Assembly: GCA_963854835.1 (NCBI GenBank)
Contig: OY978525.1
Coordinates: 101,821,388-101,885,387, forward strand
Length of the DNA stretch: 64,000 nucleotides
Source: Megamerina dolium
Lineage: Eukaryota; Arthropoda; Insecta; Diptera; Megamerinidae
Direction of reading: 5' to 3'
The translations under genes were made by a program, and so were the position numbers. Every line of letters begins with the position of its first letter. Position 1 is the first letter of the stretch. This document shows positions 48,935 to 60,619 of the stretch, piece by piece. Under the pieces are notes generated by a model, which made no database searches, was not told where the DNA came from, and saw only the letters and a program-made list of their open reading frames with translations.

Positions 48935-49945
48935 AATGAGTGAAATGTCTGAAGAAATGAATTATGTGATGCTTTTTTACATACAATAAAAAAGTAAAAC
49001 TGCAGCAATGATGAGATTGCGCTGACTGAACGCCGGACCCAGGAGTGGTTTGCTCGATTCCGTTCCGTAAATTTCGATGTCAAAGATGCTCTTCGCCAGT
49101 CGCTAAAAAAGTCGATGAAATTTTGAAACTGATGGTACAAGACCAACACGTAAGCTTTCAGGAGATAACAGAGGCATTACAAATCAGCTCCGTGATAGTT
49201 TGGAGTCATCTAAAAAGAACATGCTACGCAAAGACTCTCGATATGGATACCATATGAATTAATGCAAAGAAATTTGATTGACCGAATTACCATCAGTAAA
49301 ACATCAGGTGAAAAATGGATTAAATACGAGAATATCCAATGCAAACGATCATGATCAAGGGCCCCTCACAAACGACTTCAAAGTCTGGGTTGACAGCAAA
49401 CAAGGTTATGTTGAGTGTTTAGTGGGATTGGAAGGAAATTGTCTATCATGAGCTGCTACAACCTAGTGAAACTGTTAATTCTGATCTATACTGCTCACAA
49501 CTCGACTGCTTGAACGGAGCAATCAAGGAAAAGCGTACAAAATTGGTCAATAGAAAAGAAGTTGTGTTCCATCATAACAATGCCAGGCCCCACACATCTT
49601 TGATAACTCGGAACAAATTGACGGAACTTGGTTGGGAAGTTTTAAGGCATCCACCGTGTAACCCGAACTTTGCACCGTCTGACTACAATTTGTTGACTAT
49701 TTGTAAAACTCTCTTAATGGTAAAAAAATTGGTCGGCCGAAGAGTCGCTGAAAATCACTTGGGCAAGTTTTTCGCCGAGAAACCACAACAGTTCTCCATC
49801 GATGGAATTGTGCCTTTCCATATGAAACTTATCACCCTCATTTTGAATGGGAATCATTTTCATGATGATCTACCTTATCAACTGGATCAAATATTGCATT
49901 CAAATCACTTTCATCTTGTTCAATACGAATATGTACGTGGGTAGC
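48935..49945 (+). mobile_element. Near full-length mariner pseudogene
   Basis: The blocks occur in the expected order but in shifting frames: ALTERRTQEWFARFRSVNFD (about 49020), VDEILKLMVQDQHVSFQEI (49100-49160), a catalytic-region trace (SGEKWIKYENIQ, ~49310), ELLQPSETVNSDLYCSQLD (~49450), then from 49510 VVFHHNNARPHTSLITRNKL and LRHPPCNPNFAPSDYNLL, and FFAEKPQQFSIDGI. The second Asp is replaced by Asn (HHNNA) and the third lies in NFAPSD with a Pro-Asn-Phe change. It is inactive. TIRs were not identified. Confidence 0.8.
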
Positions 49946-49949
49946 TGCC

Positions 49950-51595
49950 AAAATATATAACAAAGTACTACTCTGTAGAGTATATAATAAATATAAATAA
50001 TGTACATGAGCATATTGACGATTTTCAAAATTTGCATTCAATTGCATTGAACAATAAATAGTATGCGTAAAAGTACAGAATATTTCATGCTGTCGTCATT
50101 ATCATACGAGTAGGGAGTGGTGCATCAAATATATATGTATTTATGTGGATACAAGTAAATACATTAATAGATTTAATTGCATTTGGCAAAAAAAAAAAAA
50201 AACTTCCGACATTTATTGCGATGCCAATATATAGTAAAATATGTAAGTGTACTAGTGTAGTATGTATGCATAAATTAAAAAATTAAATGCAAATACAACA
50301 CACGTCAAATAATGACGATGATACTACCTACATATATGCAAATTGAAATATACTGCAATATTATGTATTCCCATATGTAAGTATGTACAATACAATATAA
50401 TCATTTATTGTTGTAGGAAGAGTAATTACATCCACCTATGTATTGTATATATGTGTTGGTATAAGCAAATGCATATACAATAACTAGGTCTGTAGGTCTG
50501 TAATGTTTTGCTCATCGTCTTACTAATGAAATGTACTTTTGACATTTAAAGGTTAATGATTGCAACGTTGCTATTGTTGTCGCCAATATTTACATATACA
50601 TATTGCATATGTACATTCGGTCAAGTGCAGTAAATATTCATATGCTTCAGATGAAACTCGGAACATTTTTGTGTTAGTAAAAAAAAATATAATATTATAG
50701 ATTTCCTTGAATGAGTATAAAATAGAAAGATAGACAGAGAGAAGCATATGTATATATATTTTTGGTCTTTATTCTCTGCATGCCTGCTGCATGCATGTAT
50801 ATATGTATGCGTTGACAACAAAGCATATAATAAAAATAAATTGCTTTACAACCTAATGTGTACCTAAAAATTGTTTTAGGCAAACCACTAGAATCTAAGT
50901 ATATGCAATGCACTAGTATACTATATATATACACATTTCAATCACAACCGAAGAAATCAGCTATATTTCTACGCATAGTGTAGATAGCAAAAATATGTAT
51001 ATACGACATTCATATAATTTGTACGGCAAGTGGATGTTGCTTTGACATTGAAATCATATCGTATTTATATACATCCAAACAAACATATACTACAACTATT
51101 ACATATTCATATTCACAGTAGAAGAAATGTTTCCAATTATTGGTCATCGTGTGATTTGAAACATATGTTTCTACAACACTTACATATGCTCATTGTAGGC
51201 TTTGAATTCATTTTCACTCTTCAAAAAGCCAAAAAAAAACATTTGTTGACATAAACAATTTGTTATTGAAGAAACAAATAAATAAACTATATCTAATAAA
51301 TAATTTTAAGGGTGTGAATGAGAAGATCTTTCAAACAAATATTTATGGATGATTGAAGAAATAAATGTTTGTGCCAAAAAAAAAGTAATACTAAAAGATA
51401 AAAAGCTTAAGTGTAGTTTTTTGAATTTGACAAAATATATCTTCTACTAATTTTCAGAATGAAAAGAAAATCAAGTTATTTAGATTATAAAAATTTAGGC
51501 TCAAGAACTTCTGTAGTTCATATTAATAATTGACATCTGATTCCATTTTCTCCAAAACGCAAAGAAAGGAAGTTTTGTTTGGTTTAGTTGGAATT
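49950..51595. other. Intergenic, no feature recognised
   Basis: AT-rich with ATATGTATGTA-type runs. No credible coding frame. Confidence 0.5.
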
Positions 51596-51599
51596 TAAG

Positions 51600-52460
51600 T
51601 CATCAGGTCCTTATCTACCTAAATGTTCCCAGTCTAAAGAAAGGAAGGAACTGACACCCATGTCCTTCTAGTATTTTTTCCGCCCTGAGGATGAAGTTTA
51701 GAATATCCATAGCAGAGGCAGTTTTTATTACTTCCGGATCCAAATGATCACGATAAAATATGCTCACCCTTGTTTTTGCCAACGCAATACAGTTACGCAA
51801 TAAGTGTTCTGTGGTTTCATCCTCTTCTAGACAGAGCCGGCACTCCATGTCATCGTGACCAGAGAGAAAACCAACTATTTTCCTAATATCTGCTTTGCAC
51901 ATATTGCGCAGTTCCTTGTTGTAGGCAGAAGGCCCTACCATCGTTTGGCTTGGCGAAGTTGTTGTGTTTCTTCCCAGTGTGATACCCTAAGGTTATGTTC
52001 CCAGTTAATTATTCTTAATTTAGCATCCGTCCAGTTGATACCACAGTATGGCTCTGGGCCTATGAGGTGACCAGGAATCCAGGCAAGTACAATCTTATTC
52101 ATTGTACCTAAAAATTGGAGGTTGTTGAATCATTCTTCCACTAATTTCGATTCCATAGAATATGAATCCAGTGCTTGCAATGAAGCTAGACTATCTGAAT
52201 AGATATCAATATGTGCGCCCTTGATGCCTCTTTTCAGATTTATCCTTGCGCAGACCGAAATTGCTTGAATTTCAGCCTGTAAAATGGTGCCCATTTATGC
52301 TGAAAATTTGGTGTTGGGTCCGCAAATTCCCGCACCGACTCCAGATTTTTTTTTTTGACCCATCTGTGAACTATTTAAGACTTCTAGGATCGACCCAAGG
52401 TCCCCCAAAGTCCCATTCATCACGGTCTGAGATGAATTTCATATCTCACATTTTCAAAAA
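51600..52460 (-). mobile_element. LINE 3' fragment: RNase H and zinc-knuckle tail
   Basis: On the minus strand, from about 52440, comes GGPWVDPRSLK then FTDGSKKKN (RNase H first Asp) and traces of the rest of the domain. Then at 51941-51615 a C-terminal tail has CRLCLEEDETTEHLLRNC, the Cys-His knuckle of RNase H-bearing LINEs, and ILNFILRAEKILEGHG. Frame breaks lie between. The sequence differs from the LINE at 61770-62945, so it is another family or subfamily. Confidence 0.75.
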
Positions 52461-52479
52461 TTTGACATATTAATATATT

Positions 52480-53460
52480 AATAAGTAAATTTATTACTAA
52501 CTCAACTCGACTTAAGCGTTTATTAATTATTGCCATAACATATGCATATGTATATAGTTAGAATATATTAGTTCTTGTTGTTGTTGTTGGTGTTCTTGAT
52601 TATTATTTGCTTAAAAGATTTATGGTACTCAATGAAATTATTAGAAATGTTGAAATATGAACATTGGTATAACTGAATTTATTTAACAAATTGCTTTGAT
52701 TGATGTGACCAATTTCAAATAATAATAAATCATTAATTTTCATGTATACACAGTTGGTGTCACTTAATTGAAACATCAAAAGTTAATATTTTTTGTTTTA
52801 TTAATAGATAAAATTGTATATTTGCTTGTGCTGTTCTTTAATTCAGTTGATGTAAATTAATTGAATAAAGGTAAAGGCACAGGCAAATAAAGGCAAACGC
52901 ATACAGCAAATATGAGAATTCTCGTTTGGTTTATCATGCGTCTAATAGATAAAGATCATGCTGAACCAACAAGAATCGAGAAAAGTGACTTCCGTACATG
53001 CTCGGACAAGTGACATATTTACATGCGCTTGCCCAGTTAACATCATTATTGAAGCGTCTTTCATCTGTTGCAAACATATTGCAACAACGACCCGTTGTGT
53101 GAATTAATACCATCGAGAGCTCTATTGAAGCAGATACATCTACGGTGCGCGACAATAAGAGTTCTTGCCCTAAAGTGATCCCAGCTACGGGAGCTTCGGG
53201 TAGTCAACTGCGAGGCTTCTGCTCTGCCTAAGTAGTCACTTTGACCACTTCAAATCCAGGAGCAATTCCATTCCTTGTCTCCCTCTTGCTTGCGTAGGAT
53301 ACGAATAGGGTAGTTTTATGACTTTGTAGCCTCAATTGAATAATTCGATTATAACGAATGGAATATTTTCATTTATTTGTAATTTCAATTAAATAATTCC
53401 TCTGTACTTCAAGGCCTCTTTCTCTTTTACTTTAATTGTAAATACTTCATTTTGTAAACG
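52480..53460. other. Intergenic, no feature recognised
   Basis: A (TTG)n run lies at 52575-52588. A less AT-rich patch at 52930-53290 has a 73-codon minus frame of unknown nature that may be a decayed mobile element. Confidence 0.4.
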
Positions 53461-53469
53461 AAAAGAATA

Positions 53470-54150
53470 ATAAAAGTAGGAATTGTACGGCAAGGGGTAT
53501 ATCATCCGAGTCGAACACTCTAGTGTCGGTAATTTTGCTGTCAATTTGACAGTAAGTGTGTACTTCGGTTTTTTTACTACAACAAGAGTTTTTCGCTGCT
53601 CTCTTGTTTACCATGGCTGGCTGAGTGTTACTCCAGCTGGAAAACAAAGGCACGCATTACAACATCAATTGCAAAATCGAATATTCATACAAAAAGAAAG
53701 TGTTTTGTGTTTTATGGGATTGGAAGGGAGTCATTTACTACGAACTTCTGAAATATGGTTAAAATGTTACTGCTGAATGCTATCGACAATCAATATTTGA
53801 TCAAATTAGGCGACGCTCTGAAAGAAGAAATGACCAAGGAAATCGAAAAGTGATATTACTGTTGATTACAACGCTCGCCCACATAGAGCAAACTCAACTC
53901 AGGAACTCAGCTTTTCCTTGGATTGGGAAGCACTCCAGCATACGGCGTATACTCCAGTCTTGGCACATTCCTACTACTACTTATTCAGATCAATGCAGTC
54001 TTATTTAGCTGACCAGCGATTAAGCAAAGTTGAAGATGTGCGAAAATGGTTCGATGACTATTTTGCCTGAAAACCACCAAGTTTCTATCGTGAAAGGATC
54101 CATCATCTACCCGATAAATGTGAAAAGACCATAGTAATAATAGCGAATAT
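53470..54150 (+). mobile_element. Mariner pseudogene, central and C-terminal part
   Basis: Frame-shifted blocks give FCVLWDWKGVIYYELLKYG (53708-53760), TAECYRQSIFDQIRRRSERR and, later, traces of the [17 protein letters not shown] region (HIPTTTYSDQCSLI) and FDDYFA/ENHQVSIVKGI. Frameshifts are frequent, and no intact catalytic triad or TIR was seen. Confidence 0.6.
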
Positions 54151-54159
54151 TTCGATTTT

Positions 54160-55140
54160 CGATGAAATTCATGAAAAACATGACAGAATTTATTTGTACA
54201 CCTATTAGTAGGACCTCATGAAGAAAAATTTTTTTACATTTCGAAAAAAACTCTCAGTGAGGAGTTTATATGGATATAGGTTAAGAAGCACACCCATAAA
54301 CTTCTGAATCAAAAGAATCGGTAGGTCAGTTGCTTTGTTGTATTGTAAATAGAGCTCATATTCATTTAATGATCATTTCTGTTAACATCTAATTGATCAA
54401 TTTGTCATACAGAGAAAATTTATTAAATTCTGACTTCATTAAATCATCTAAGACCAATTGAAATTAATTTATAATGATCACCAAGCAATAAATTAAAATT
54501 CTAAAAGTAATTTCTAAATTCATAAATCATTTGGAAATATGTGTATTATTTCATTTCATATGAATGTATTTAATTATTCCAAATATATAGACAAATTTGC
54601 TTAATTTATTTAAACATTTCTCTTCCGCATTTATTAGATTTGTATTTGTTACAATACTGTTAAATACTTACTAATAATAAGACATGCCTATGCTCAAGTA
54701 CACACACACACACACAGCCTCAGTGATAGACATAGTCATAACTATAATATAATATTCTATAACAACATTTACTAATACAATGTACGCAATCCGATTGCTC
54801 TTCCCAGGTATGACTACAACAAGCATGCATCATAATATACTATACTATAGTCATATATTGAAAAAGAAAACACGCGACATTATTCACGCGATATGTATAA
54901 GTATGTAAGTACACATATGTACATATATGCATCGTATACCTGCTATAAATGTATAAACAATATTCTAGTCGTTTGCGATGAAAACAGACTAAAATAAAAT
55001 AAATAGAAATACAAAACAAACAACAACAACAAATTCTTTAAATTGCAAAATTGAAGAAACGAAAAATATGCACTTAAATATCTACAATATACTTGTATAT
55101 AAATAGCACATACATGTATATCGCATGAGTTATTTCTATA
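54160..55140. other. Intergenic, no feature recognised
   Basis: AT-rich DNA with a (CA)n run at 54701-54716. No coding frame of note. Confidence 0.5.
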
Positions 55141-55147
55141 TATATAC

Positions 55148-55336
55148 TCTTATAGGAATAGCATAGTGACCGATGTAACAAGAATAGCATGCGATCATCA
55201 TGCAAATTTGTTGTTGGCTATTGAAAATCCATTTAGCATTAAATGGAAATGAAGCAAATACTAAAGCCGAAATGATATTTAAATGTACTATGGCTGCATA
55301 TATGGATGTATTTATGGAGAGAGTTAGTCTTTTCAT
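55148..55336 (-). CDS. Candidate signal-peptide exon (weak)
   Basis: The minus frame starts at ATG 55336 in a favourable context (AAAAATG). It reads MKRLTLSINTSIYAAIVHLN, then a hydrophobic stretch ending ISALVFASFPFNA that could be a secretion signal, then a Cys cluster (ICMMIACYSCY). A GTATAT at 55147 could be a donor leaving phase 0, which matches the frame of the Cys-rich exon at 44789-44562 (combined 138 residues). The distance is long and the donor is not ideal. Confidence 0.2.
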
Positions 55337-55799
55337 TTTTTATTACTATATTATTAGAAAGTAAAAGGTGTCTTTTTTACGACACTAAAACTACTTCAGA
55401 CTTTATCTATTGAGTTAGTAGAGAATTCATCGACAATTTTTATGCTTCAAAGCTTATTTATACAGAACATTTATATTAAAAGAAGATAAGGCAAAACTTC
55501 CAATCAAAGCCGCAGCATTTTTCACAAGTTGCCAAGCTTGTATAGGAGCTCATATTGTCACGGTGAACAGAAAAATGCCTTTGCGATTATTGAATTCTAG
55601 ACTTTTATCTACAATATCAAATCATCGAATTGACTAAAGGACGATATACTAATGAATCAGGTGGCTCCACGTTGGAAGCTCGAAAAACACGACGCTATTA
55701 TAACATCACCATAAAAAACATAACCTTAGCTTCACGAAGATCGCTTTTTTAGGCACAAAAGCATTTTTATCACTAATTTGATGGATTACGTAGAATTCT

Positions 55800-56540
55800 T
55801 CTTCTTCTTATGTGGCCATAACAAACGATGATCGCCTTAGGCCGAACATATAATGCGGCGCCAATCTTCTAATTGGATATTCCAAGCGCCGCCAGGTACC
55901 CAACACTTGGTTCTTCCAACTGGGGTTTGGGCTTCCTCTTCTTTAAATACTCTCTTCGCTGGAGCGTCTTCTTCCATTCGCTCGACATGACCTAGACAGC
56001 ACAGCCGCTGGATTTTTTTGATTCGCCTGACTATGTCAATGAATCTGACTAAGCAGATCCGAGAACCGAGTGTCAAAACGATCTGCTGTCTCTGGTGATC
56101 GAAGCTTACTGATGTCAAGTTTTCTCTGTGTGGGACTTCTTTTATTATTTGCGACACATAAGCGTGTACGCACTCTGGCTGCAACAAGACAAGTGATCCG
56201 AGTCGATGTTGGCACCACCGATCAATTTCACGTCCATCACACGGGAAGCATGCCTTCCGTGAATTACCACGTGATCAATTTGGTTTCTCGTTCGCTTTGT
56301 GGATATCGAAATGCTGGATTCTGGTACTACCAATTACTATGTTTAGTGATCCGGAGAAGTCGATCAGCCTCATTCCATTACCGGAAGTGTTTTGGTGGAG
56401 ACTGAATTTTCCAATAGTAAGACCAAAGGTACCCTCCTTACCCAGCCTGGCATTGAAATCGCCAAGCACGATTTGAATATCGTTGAGGGGGCAACGGTCA
56501 TAAGCTTCTTCGAGGCGCTGAAAGAAGCACTTTTTACGTA
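55800..56540 (-). mobile_element. LINE deletion derivative: endonuclease joined to 3' tail
   Basis: On the minus strand (56469-56150) comes an APE-type endonuclease C-terminal part: LGDFNARLGKEGTFG, STRIQHFDIHKANEK, then RNQIDHVVIHGRHASRV and NIDSDH. Near 56120 the sequence passes directly to the C-terminal tail (LGHVERMEEDAPAKRVF, then WNIQLEDWRR) and ends CGTTTGTTATGGCCACATAAG. The whole RT domain is absent between them. The 3' end matches that of the plus copy at 18490-19095. Confidence 0.75.
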
Positions 56541-56544
56541 GAAT

Positions 56545-57785
56545 ATTACTGCAAATAATCCATTTTTTTATCGACAGTCAAAATGGGTTTGAAGAAAAAA
56601 TTGTTAGTATGTAGTTGATGAGTTCGACTTCAAAGAAGTTTAGCTAGCTAAAAAGACCCCAAATATCGAGCTTGTTATTGATTGCAGCGCTTCCGTAAGC
56701 TCATAGTATTTTTTCGTTATCTCGATTTGCCATGTATGTGTTTCTTTCATTCAATGCCTTTATTTCATCGTCATTCACCTCTGCTGGCCTCACGAGCACG
56801 AAACATTGTAAACCAAGAACGTCGTCCGCAAAAACTTTACGAACTCTTTTACAGGATTGACGTGAGCTCGTCCCTTCACAGATGCAATGTTGTCAACTAT
56901 CATCGCTCAAAATCTATGGCACTTGAGGATATTTGTATAGTGTGTCATGGCTTTTCCGACAAACCTAAACTTCATTTTTGAATGAATTCTGCAGATAACA
57001 CTCTACAATTTAATATTTTGGTTTGGTTTCGGGCATATGACCCGCATATTCTTAACTAGTTTTTTAAACACCTGGATCCTTCTCTCGGGGATAATATGGC
57101 AATCTCTGACTTATGCGCATAGGACGAGGACCTAATGTATCTCCAAAGGTATTAGGGCAGATGATCTAGGAGACGTAATGGTCCATTTCGTGGACAAAAT
57201 TTTCTTCGAGTTTCCCTCAGTTTATTGATTTTCAAACAGTGTAGCCTCTAGCACATAGAGCGTCCTAAAACAAGGCTTGTAATGTAATAATTGACCTCTT
57301 TATAGGAGACGTGCAGACAATGCAACAAATGTATATGGTTGTTGTGACATCTGAAAAGTTTCTGGTGAATTATTTTCACTTTAAATGTTGGTTTTTTTTA
57401 AATTATGTGGCCATGTGAGCCAAAAAGAGTCCCACAGTCTGCATTATCAACGACCATCGAATTGCGGCCCTTCATCAAACGGAGTGAACTCTTGCAAGAG
57501 TTGAGTATTGTAAGAATTCGCAAACGTTGTTATTGTATTGAAATTTTTATGCTGAAATATCGAACTTTACCATGTAAAAAAACGCTTTAGCTGTCAAATT
57601 GCACCAGGGCGTTTTCGCATTTAATTTTACTTGAAAAGAACACGACACTCTAAAAGAAGATTATATTTAAAAAATAGGTGAATTTCTAACAAGTTTTCTG
57701 TTGGTTTCACTATACATATGGTATTAGTGTAAGTATATATGAATTTTGACGCTTCATTGAGTCATTTTCCGTCGAACTGCAGCAA
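56545..57785. other. Region downstream of the LRR gene, unassigned
   Basis: The 99-codon frame at 56682-56981 and the 61-codon frame at 57405-57590 have no recognised motif. The block around 57403-57430 (ATGTGGCCA...AAAGAGTCC) resembles 19247-19277, so a shared unknown repeat is possible. The 3' UTR of the LRR gene presumably starts here. Confidence 0.35.
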
Positions 57786-57791
57786 ATATAT

Positions 57792-60609
57792 TTAAAGCTG
57801 CTTAGAGAAACGATTAAGTACAAGATTTATATTCTCCGTAACAGTGGAGTTTCGCTTTGGCAAAGGTGGCGGTGATCGTGGACTCATGCCGTAATTATTT
57901 GGCACACAACGTTTGCCATAAATTTCATTATCTTCACAACATTTTGGTTTTGGCATTTCATATTCACCTTCATCACAATGAATGGATGAAGCTACGGATT
58001 CCTCAAAACATGTGGATGATGATTTAATGCTAGAGATGCGCTCCAAATTCTTCACCGATATACAGAATGGAGGTGGCGGTGTTGAAGATGGTCCATCCGA
58101 TAGGGTTAGTCTGAAATAAAAAAGAAGCAACAAATTGGTTCTTACTGGTTTTTTTTTGTGTTATTTCGCATAACTCACTGTGTGCTTCCTTCGTACAATG
58201 ATGATTTCTTACGTGGCACTGATTTGGGCTTACAATCACTATCGCAAATCGTTGAAACGTAGCATGTCTTTTCGGACTTCTTCACGACGAGAACATTTTT
58301 CGAACCCTCCAACAGATCGGGGTATGCTTTGATGCCAAAATATGCCAACACAGCACCGACAAATGTCGAAAGCATAAATATCAAGCACAGCATACCGACG
58401 GTAAATTGTTTATTATCTTTTGAAATCCACATATTATTGTCATTTTGTTGCGATTTGGGCACATACAATGGTAGACAATTGAATGGTGTTACCGTCTCAG
58501 CATTGCGGGGCATCAAACAGAATGTGTACGTTGTATTCTCACGCAATCCAATGACAACCAAATAGGGCTGAGCATAAGCAATACAATTATAATCGATTCG
58601 GATGCCATCATGGATAACATCAAAATCTTCCATTTCCTCACTGAACCATATTATATTAATGGCATCAGTTGCATCAGAACAATCGTCAATTTTCACCAAA
58701 ACCGAACGATTGGGAAAGAGCTCTAAATCGAAACGATAGCGTGGCGGTTCAAATTGAAAATCGACGCTAGCATCTTCGTTATCGTTATGCTGGATATGAT
58801 GACTCGACCATTCTATGGAGATTGATTGCTCATCTCCACTGGAACGGTATGCCAAATTATGTGGCCGCTCTACGCTGTCCGATGAAAATGATTCAGATGA
58901 TGTCGCTAATGGTGCGAATGGTGATTCCAATGATTTCGTTTCGATATCCGCATCGGAGGCTGATGTTGAATCAAAATTGCGCAAACAACGCATCTTAAAG
59001 ACGGATTGTTCACGTGAATCTGCACTCTCCGAGGAGATGAGATTGCTGTCCGCATCACTATTCTCATTCGATTCACTACTCTGTGTACCAAGACCAGCGC
59101 CATTGTATGATTTTGTTGTCGTCACCGGCAAATCATCCTCAAGGATCTCCTCAATCAAAGTCGTCATCCATGTCGTGCTGCAACCCTGTTGCTTCAGATC
59201 AACTTCATTTATAAACGTGCCGTAGAGGTAATGTGGTGCCTTGCAATAGATCGCGTCCATGAATTGATTGCGAAATAACGTATAGGTGCGCACCAATGGG
59301 TATATGTCACAATCACATTTGAAATTATTTACAGCCAAGCTGACAAAGGTACGATCATTCGCAGATAAAAGTGGTGCTAACACATCGTAACCCAGAGTGG
59401 TGAGACGATTTTGTGCAAGATTCAAAAAGAGCAATTTTCCAATGAATTGCTCAAATGCATCTTCCTCGATCTGTTCGATATTGGCATTTGTCATGTGCAA
59501 ATATTTCAAATTCGGTACAGATACGAACATTTTTTTCGATATGGGTGCCTCAAAGTTATTATCACTAAGATCAGCATATTCCAACACTTTCAGACGGCTG
59601 ACACCAAATATATTCTGATCTTTGTGTATTGTAAGGGCAGCATTTAGTTTTAAATGAGACAACGATGTTTGAATCGGCTGAAAGAAGGCACGATCCAATC
59701 TCGGCACTTTGGTATCAATATTTAAATATTTCAACGAATGCAATCCCAAGAGGGCACCACTTTGGACTTTTTGTAAATTTAAATTATGCCATGATAGCAG
59801 AAATGTTTCAGAGAATGTGGGCGAATTAAAGGCTTCATTCTGGATTAGTGTTATATTGCTTGAGCTCAAGATGACTTCATGTATTGGCTTTATATCCGTT
59901 TCGATCCAAGCATTTGTCAGAGCTCCATCGGGAAATTGTTGTTTTTTGATGAGCAGAACATCAATTGATGTACAAGCACTTTCCTAAAATAATCGAAACC
60001 CACTGAAATTCATGTACGACACTAAATATTTCCAAACTTACAAGCAATGTCTCATAGATTTGATTAAAAATGTGATCCGCCTGCAGACAGGCAATACTAC
60101 AAAATTTCTCTTCACAACCATTAAATGTTCGTCCATCCAATGAATGTAGTATGGTCTCATCGATAGCACTATACAAAAATATAAAGGTTGATAGATATAC
60201 TTTTCGATTATAAAGGAGGCGACCGCCCCCCCCCCCCCCCCCTTCACCTCCAGCCGCTTACCGACTCTTTTTGTCAAACTCCATAAATACATCAATATTA
60301 TGCTTATCTTGATATGTTACAACCTCGCCGTTGATAGCATGATGTATAGCCAAATATAATATGAATGCTGTTATGAGAAAACCCACGATGAGTAAGAGCC
60401 AACCTAAAATTTGTACAGTCTTATCATGTATGGGCATTGTATGGCACTTTCTCTTCTTCAGCATTCTGTAAAGGGATGATTTATTTATCTCTCTCTCACT
60501 AATCTCTCTCTTTGCATTTAAAATCTCTTCAATAGTTGCTGACTTACTTGACTTTCTCAATTTGATCCTTTTCACTTTCATTTTCCTTGGACGCCTTGCT
60601 AAATGTCAT
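57792..60609 (-). CDS. Two-TM leucine-rich-repeat receptor-like protein
   Basis: Coding exons: 60609-60548, 60465-60262, 60168-60042, 59983-58179 and 58110-57792 (introns 82, 93, 58 and 68 bp, all GT-AG). The frame is continuous over 2517 nt (838 residues). I chose the ATG at 60609 (MTFSKASKENESEKDQIEKV) because it splices in frame to MLKKRKCH; frames that begin at 60581 read through the intron. In order: a short polar N-terminus; TM1 (~40-61, ILGWLLLIVGFLITAFILYL); a Cys-bearing region; LRRs (~170-350); an LRRCT cap (FKCDCDIYPLV...); an acidic Ser-rich linker; an FN3-like segment (ENTTYTFCLMP); TM2 (~658-683); and a ~155-residue cytoplasmic tail with PPPP and PPPLP motifs. It is probably a plasma-membrane adhesion or signalling protein with N- and C-termini inside. 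I do not recognise the orthologue. TM1 could instead be an uncleaved or cleaved signal. Confidence 0.88.
60226..60242. repeat. Poly-C run (17 C) in an LRR-gene intron
   Basis: Seventeen consecutive C on the plus strand (poly-G in the transcript) lie within the 93-bp intron 60261-60169, about 20 bp from the 5' splice site. Confidence 0.95.
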
Positions 60610-60619
60610 TTCACCAATG

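Noticed and set aside
58170..60581. Separate small genes from the frames at 60258-60581, 59961-60176 and 57792-58133
   Set aside because: All join in frame through GT-AG introns into the one LRR gene. The apparent ATG at 60581 is inside exon 1 in another frame and reads through an intron.
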